NCBI GenBank assembly: GCA_919902925.1
Contig: CAKKRZ010000006.1
Coordinates: 1-32,785 of the forward strand
DNA: 32,785 nucleotides
Direction of reading: 5' to 3'
Origin: Acidiferrobacterales bacterium
GTDB taxonomy: Bacteria > Pseudomonadota > Gammaproteobacteria > Acidiferrobacterales > Sulfurifustaceae
Numbering within the stretch: position 1 is the stretch's first letter; each line of letters opens with the position of its first letter. The position numbers were made by a program, and so were the translations under genes. Shown one piece after another: positions 31,025-32,785 of this stretch. The notes under the pieces were generated by a model, which had not been told where the DNA came from, did not search any database, and saw only the letters and a program-made list of their open reading frames with translations.

Positions 31025-32575
31025 TTATCCAATCAGGTTCTTGAGCATGAGTACTGCAATCAGCGCACCGACCGCCTTGACCGTACCGACGATGGTACCG
31101 ATCACGAGCGGCTGACCGCCGGCCTGGGCGAGTGAGCGGAAGGTGATCTGCATGCCGAGGCCGGTAAGGCCGAAGGCAAAGAACCACACAATCAGGTCAC
31201 GGAACCAGGCGATACGCGGGGCCGTCTTCCAGGCGTTCTTGTTGGAGGCCTTGAGGGCTTCCTTGACGTCTTTCGGCACGCCCTTGCTCTTCTCAAGACC
31301 GCGCAACAGGATGTCGTCGGCCTTGGTGGTGGCCTTCTTGGTCTCGATCAGTCGGGCCAGTGCGGCCTTGTGATCCTCGCGCTCGATCTTCGACACGTCC
31401 ATGGTCTTGAGGGCGTCAATCTCTTTGTCGCCCAGCGCCTTGCCTTTCTCACCGACAAAGAACTTGCCCTGGTAGTGGTCAGCCGGGGCGAACACGCCGG
31501 TGGTCGATAGCAGGAACACGACAATGAAACCCAGCACGAACAGCGGGAACTTGCCGATGATGACCTGCATGACATTGACCTTCACGCCGGTCTGTTCACG
31601 CTCGACGTACCACACCGCCAGCCACATGACGATGATCGGCAGGACCAGGATGCGGGTGATGTTGAAGATTTCCGCCACCTTCAGGGTCTCGATGCCGTTC
31701 GGCTGGTAGATCAGCGCGGCGGCGGCGACCTGCGCCGAGTTCAGGATGCCGGTACCGGCCCAAGCGCCGAACTGCTCGTAGGACAGGCCGAGGGCGCGAC
31801 CGACCGGCGGGAAGATGAACATCATCAACACGCCCCACACCAGGATGGTGCCGATCGTGTAGGCAATCTCACTCGACTTGGCGTTGACCACCGGGGCGGC
31901 GGCTACCGCCGCCGATACGCCGCAGACGCCCAGGCCGGCCGACAGCACGCCGCCCATGGAGTTCGGGATCTTCTTGATGCGGCCCAGCCACAGGGTCAGA
32001 CCGACCGAGCCGAGCACGAAGAAGAAGATCAGGCCGATCGACCACTGCGAGTATTCCGCCAGCTCAGCAGCGCTGTACAGGCCGCCCAGCAGCACCACAC
32101 CGGTCTTCAGGCCGAGGCGGGAAAGACGCACACCGTTCTCTGCCCAATTCGGGACCTTAAGTACGTTGACCACGACCATGCCGACGATAATGCCCAGCAG
32201 GATGTAGTTGACGCCCAAAGTGCTGGCCCAGTTCCAGCCGATGGCCTTGCCGGAGGCGGCGCCCCATTGCTTCATGATCGGTTCGGCGCCGTACTTGACG
32301 ACGAACACGCACAGCAGGATCAGCATTACGCCGCCCACGGTGGAGAGGTAATAGTCGATGTGTCCTTGTTTGGGGGAAATGAACAGCTGCCAGAGTCCTA
32401 CCACGATGCCGATGCCGCCGAAGATATAGCCCATCGTCACCATTTCGTTGGCCAGCTTCTTGGTGTGCAGGTAATCCAGCGTACCGCCGATCGTGCCGGA
32501 TGCGACCAGCCACGCGTAGGCCGCCATGATGATGCCGATAATCAGCACCCATGGGGTTCTTTTGGTGTAGACCAT
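31025..32575 (-). CDS. YeiH/UPF0324-family putative sulfate exporter with cytoplasmic insert
   Basis: A 516-aa integral membrane protein. The track ORF starts at 32647, but ATG 32575 has AGGAGGAG eight bases upstream and begins MVYTKRTPWVLIIGIIM, so it is chosen. Roughly eleven hydrophobic segments can be seen. The region CGVSAAVAAAPVVNAKSSEIAYTIG ... LGLSYEQFGAWAGTGILNSAQVAAAALIY (about residues 218-290) is the hallmark of the conserved family often labelled putative sulfate exporter (YeiH). Usual members have about 350 residues; here an extra charged block lies at about 361-458 (KALGDKEIDALKTMDVSKIERED...) between membrane segments, and the N-terminus is also longer. The substrate has not been shown for this branch, and the sulfate label is only database custom. 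It is cotranscribed with the 42-aa protein. Confidence 0.88.
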   Translation of the reverse strand: MVYTKRTPWVLIIGIIMAAYAWLVASGTIGGTLDYLHTKKLANEMVTMGYIFGGIGIVVGLWQLFISPKQGHIDYYLSTVGGVMLILLCVFVVKYGAEPIMKQWGAASGKAIGWNWASTLGVNYILLGIIVGMVVVNVLKVPNWAENGVRLSRLGLKTGVVLLGGLYSAAELAEYSQWSIGLIFFFVLGSVGLTLWLGRIKKIPNSMGGVLSAGLGVCGVSAAVAAAPVVNAKSSEIAYTIGTILVWGVLMMFIFPPVGRALGLSYEQFGAWAGTGILNSAQVAAAALIYQPNGIETLKVAEIFNITRILVLPIIVMWLAVWYVEREQTGVKVNVMQVIIGKFPLFVLGFIVVFLLSTTGVFAPADHYQGKFFVGEKGKALGDKEIDALKTMDVSKIEREDHKAALARLIETKKATTKADDILLRGLEKSKGVPKDVKEALKASNKNAWKTAPRIAWFRDLIVWFFAFGLTGLGMQITFRSLAQAGGQPLVIGTIVGTVKAVGALIAVLMLKNLIG

Positions 32576-32619
32576 ATGTGCACTCCTCCTGTGGGTTGAA
32601 AACACCTGTAAGTTATTAT

Positions 32620-32639
32620 GGCAGCCTTCGAGCGCTGCC
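32620..32639 (-). promoter_or_regulatory. Hairpin in the leader of the transporter gene
   Basis: GGCAGC and GCTGCC form a six-pair stem with an eight-base loop, 45 bases upstream of the transporter start. No T-tract follows in the coding direction. I find no convincing -35/-10 pair in 32576-32785; the best try is TTGAAT with TGTATT (18-base gap) on the minus strand, each matching four of six bases. The element may be an operator or a leader stem. Confidence 0.3.
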
Positions 32640-32745
32640 TTGTACATAAGAAAACGCTAATACACAGACCGAACGCCGGCTCATTCAAGCACAGGGGGCC
32701 GGGCAGGACAAGCCGTTCGGGGATAAAAATGCTTGCACAGTCATT

Positions 32746-32769
32746 AATCTGCCAGCCATGGCGCAGATT
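32746..32769. repeat. Inverted repeat AATCTGC / GCAGATT near the window edge
   Basis: A seven-base inverted repeat flanks CAGCCATGGC, itself containing the palindrome GCCATGGC. On the plus strand it is followed by TTTT, so it could be a weak terminator, but no plus-strand gene is seen just upstream. It may instead be an operator for the divergent promoter region of the transporter or of a gene beyond the window. Confidence 0.35.
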
Positions 32770-32785
32770 TTTTCACCAAGCTGTC

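Noticed and set aside
32700-32785. Sigma-54 or LysR-type site upstream of the transporter
   Set aside because: I looked for GG-N10-GC and T-N11-A patterns. TGGCAGATTAATGACTGTGCA on the minus strand has wrong spacing for sigma-54 and no clear dyad for LysR.

Overview
The window is a GC-rich bacterial chromosome segment. Nearly all of it is the conserved translation / isoprenoid / lipid A / outer-membrane block of a gammaproteobacterium. The order frr-uppS-cdsA-dxr-rseP-bamA-skp-lpxD-fabZ-lpxA-lpxB-rnhB-dnaE-accA-tilS-pyrG-kdsA-eno-ftsB is the Pseudomonas-type arrangement (Escherichia coli has dxr before uppS). Complete lpx genes, BamA and Skp show a Gram-negative cell with lipid A. No sequence here fixes the species. 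A YeiH-type putative sulfate exporter at the right edge would fit a sulfur-metabolising gammaproteobacterium, but that is weak inference.

Layout. Positions 1-48 hold the last codons of an ABC-transporter ATPase-like gene on the plus strand. On the minus strand follow a secreted TPR protein of lower GC, then glnD (PII uridylyltransferase) and map (methionine aminopeptidase), with the map stop and glnD start overlapping. The divergent region 4721-4967 carries a likely rpsB promoter with a GC-rich discriminator and a structured, probably S2-responsive leader. From 4968 to 29709 twenty-one plus-strand genes run almost without gaps: rpsB, tsf, pyrH, frr, uppS, cdsA, dxr, rseP, bamA, skp, lpxD, fabZ, lpxA, lpxB, rnhB, dnaE, accA, tilS, pyrG, kdsA, eno, ftsB (22 counting rpsB itself). 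Many pairs overlap by 4-23 nt, so translational coupling is likely. Visible breaks are a hairpin attenuator between rpsB and tsf, a 40-bp AT-rich island plus a TATAAT box before dnaE, and a 156-bp leader before pyrG.

The final 3 kb is a minus-strand accessory locus: a 516-aa YeiH/UPF0324-type transporter with an extra cytoplasmic insert, a 42-aa single-pass membrane protein missed by the ORF track, a strong rho-independent terminator, a universal-stress-like protein, and an SRPBCC-like protein with a C-terminal membrane anchor.

The main block joins protein synthesis (S2, EF-Ts, RRF, TilS, Map), nucleotide supply (PyrH, PyrG), lipid carrier and phospholipid synthesis (Dxr, UppS, CdsA, AccA, FabZ), lipid A/Kdo (LpxD, LpxA, LpxB, KdsA), outer-membrane assembly (RseP, BamA, Skp), replication (DnaE, RnhB), glycolysis (Eno) and division (FtsB). 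The most noteworthy points are the transporter plus small membrane protein pair, a leucine at the LpxA acyl-chain ruler position, a metal-type KdsA, a long basic Ala/Pro tail on S2, and the structured rpsB leader. I found no tRNA, rRNA, CRISPR array or insertion sequence.
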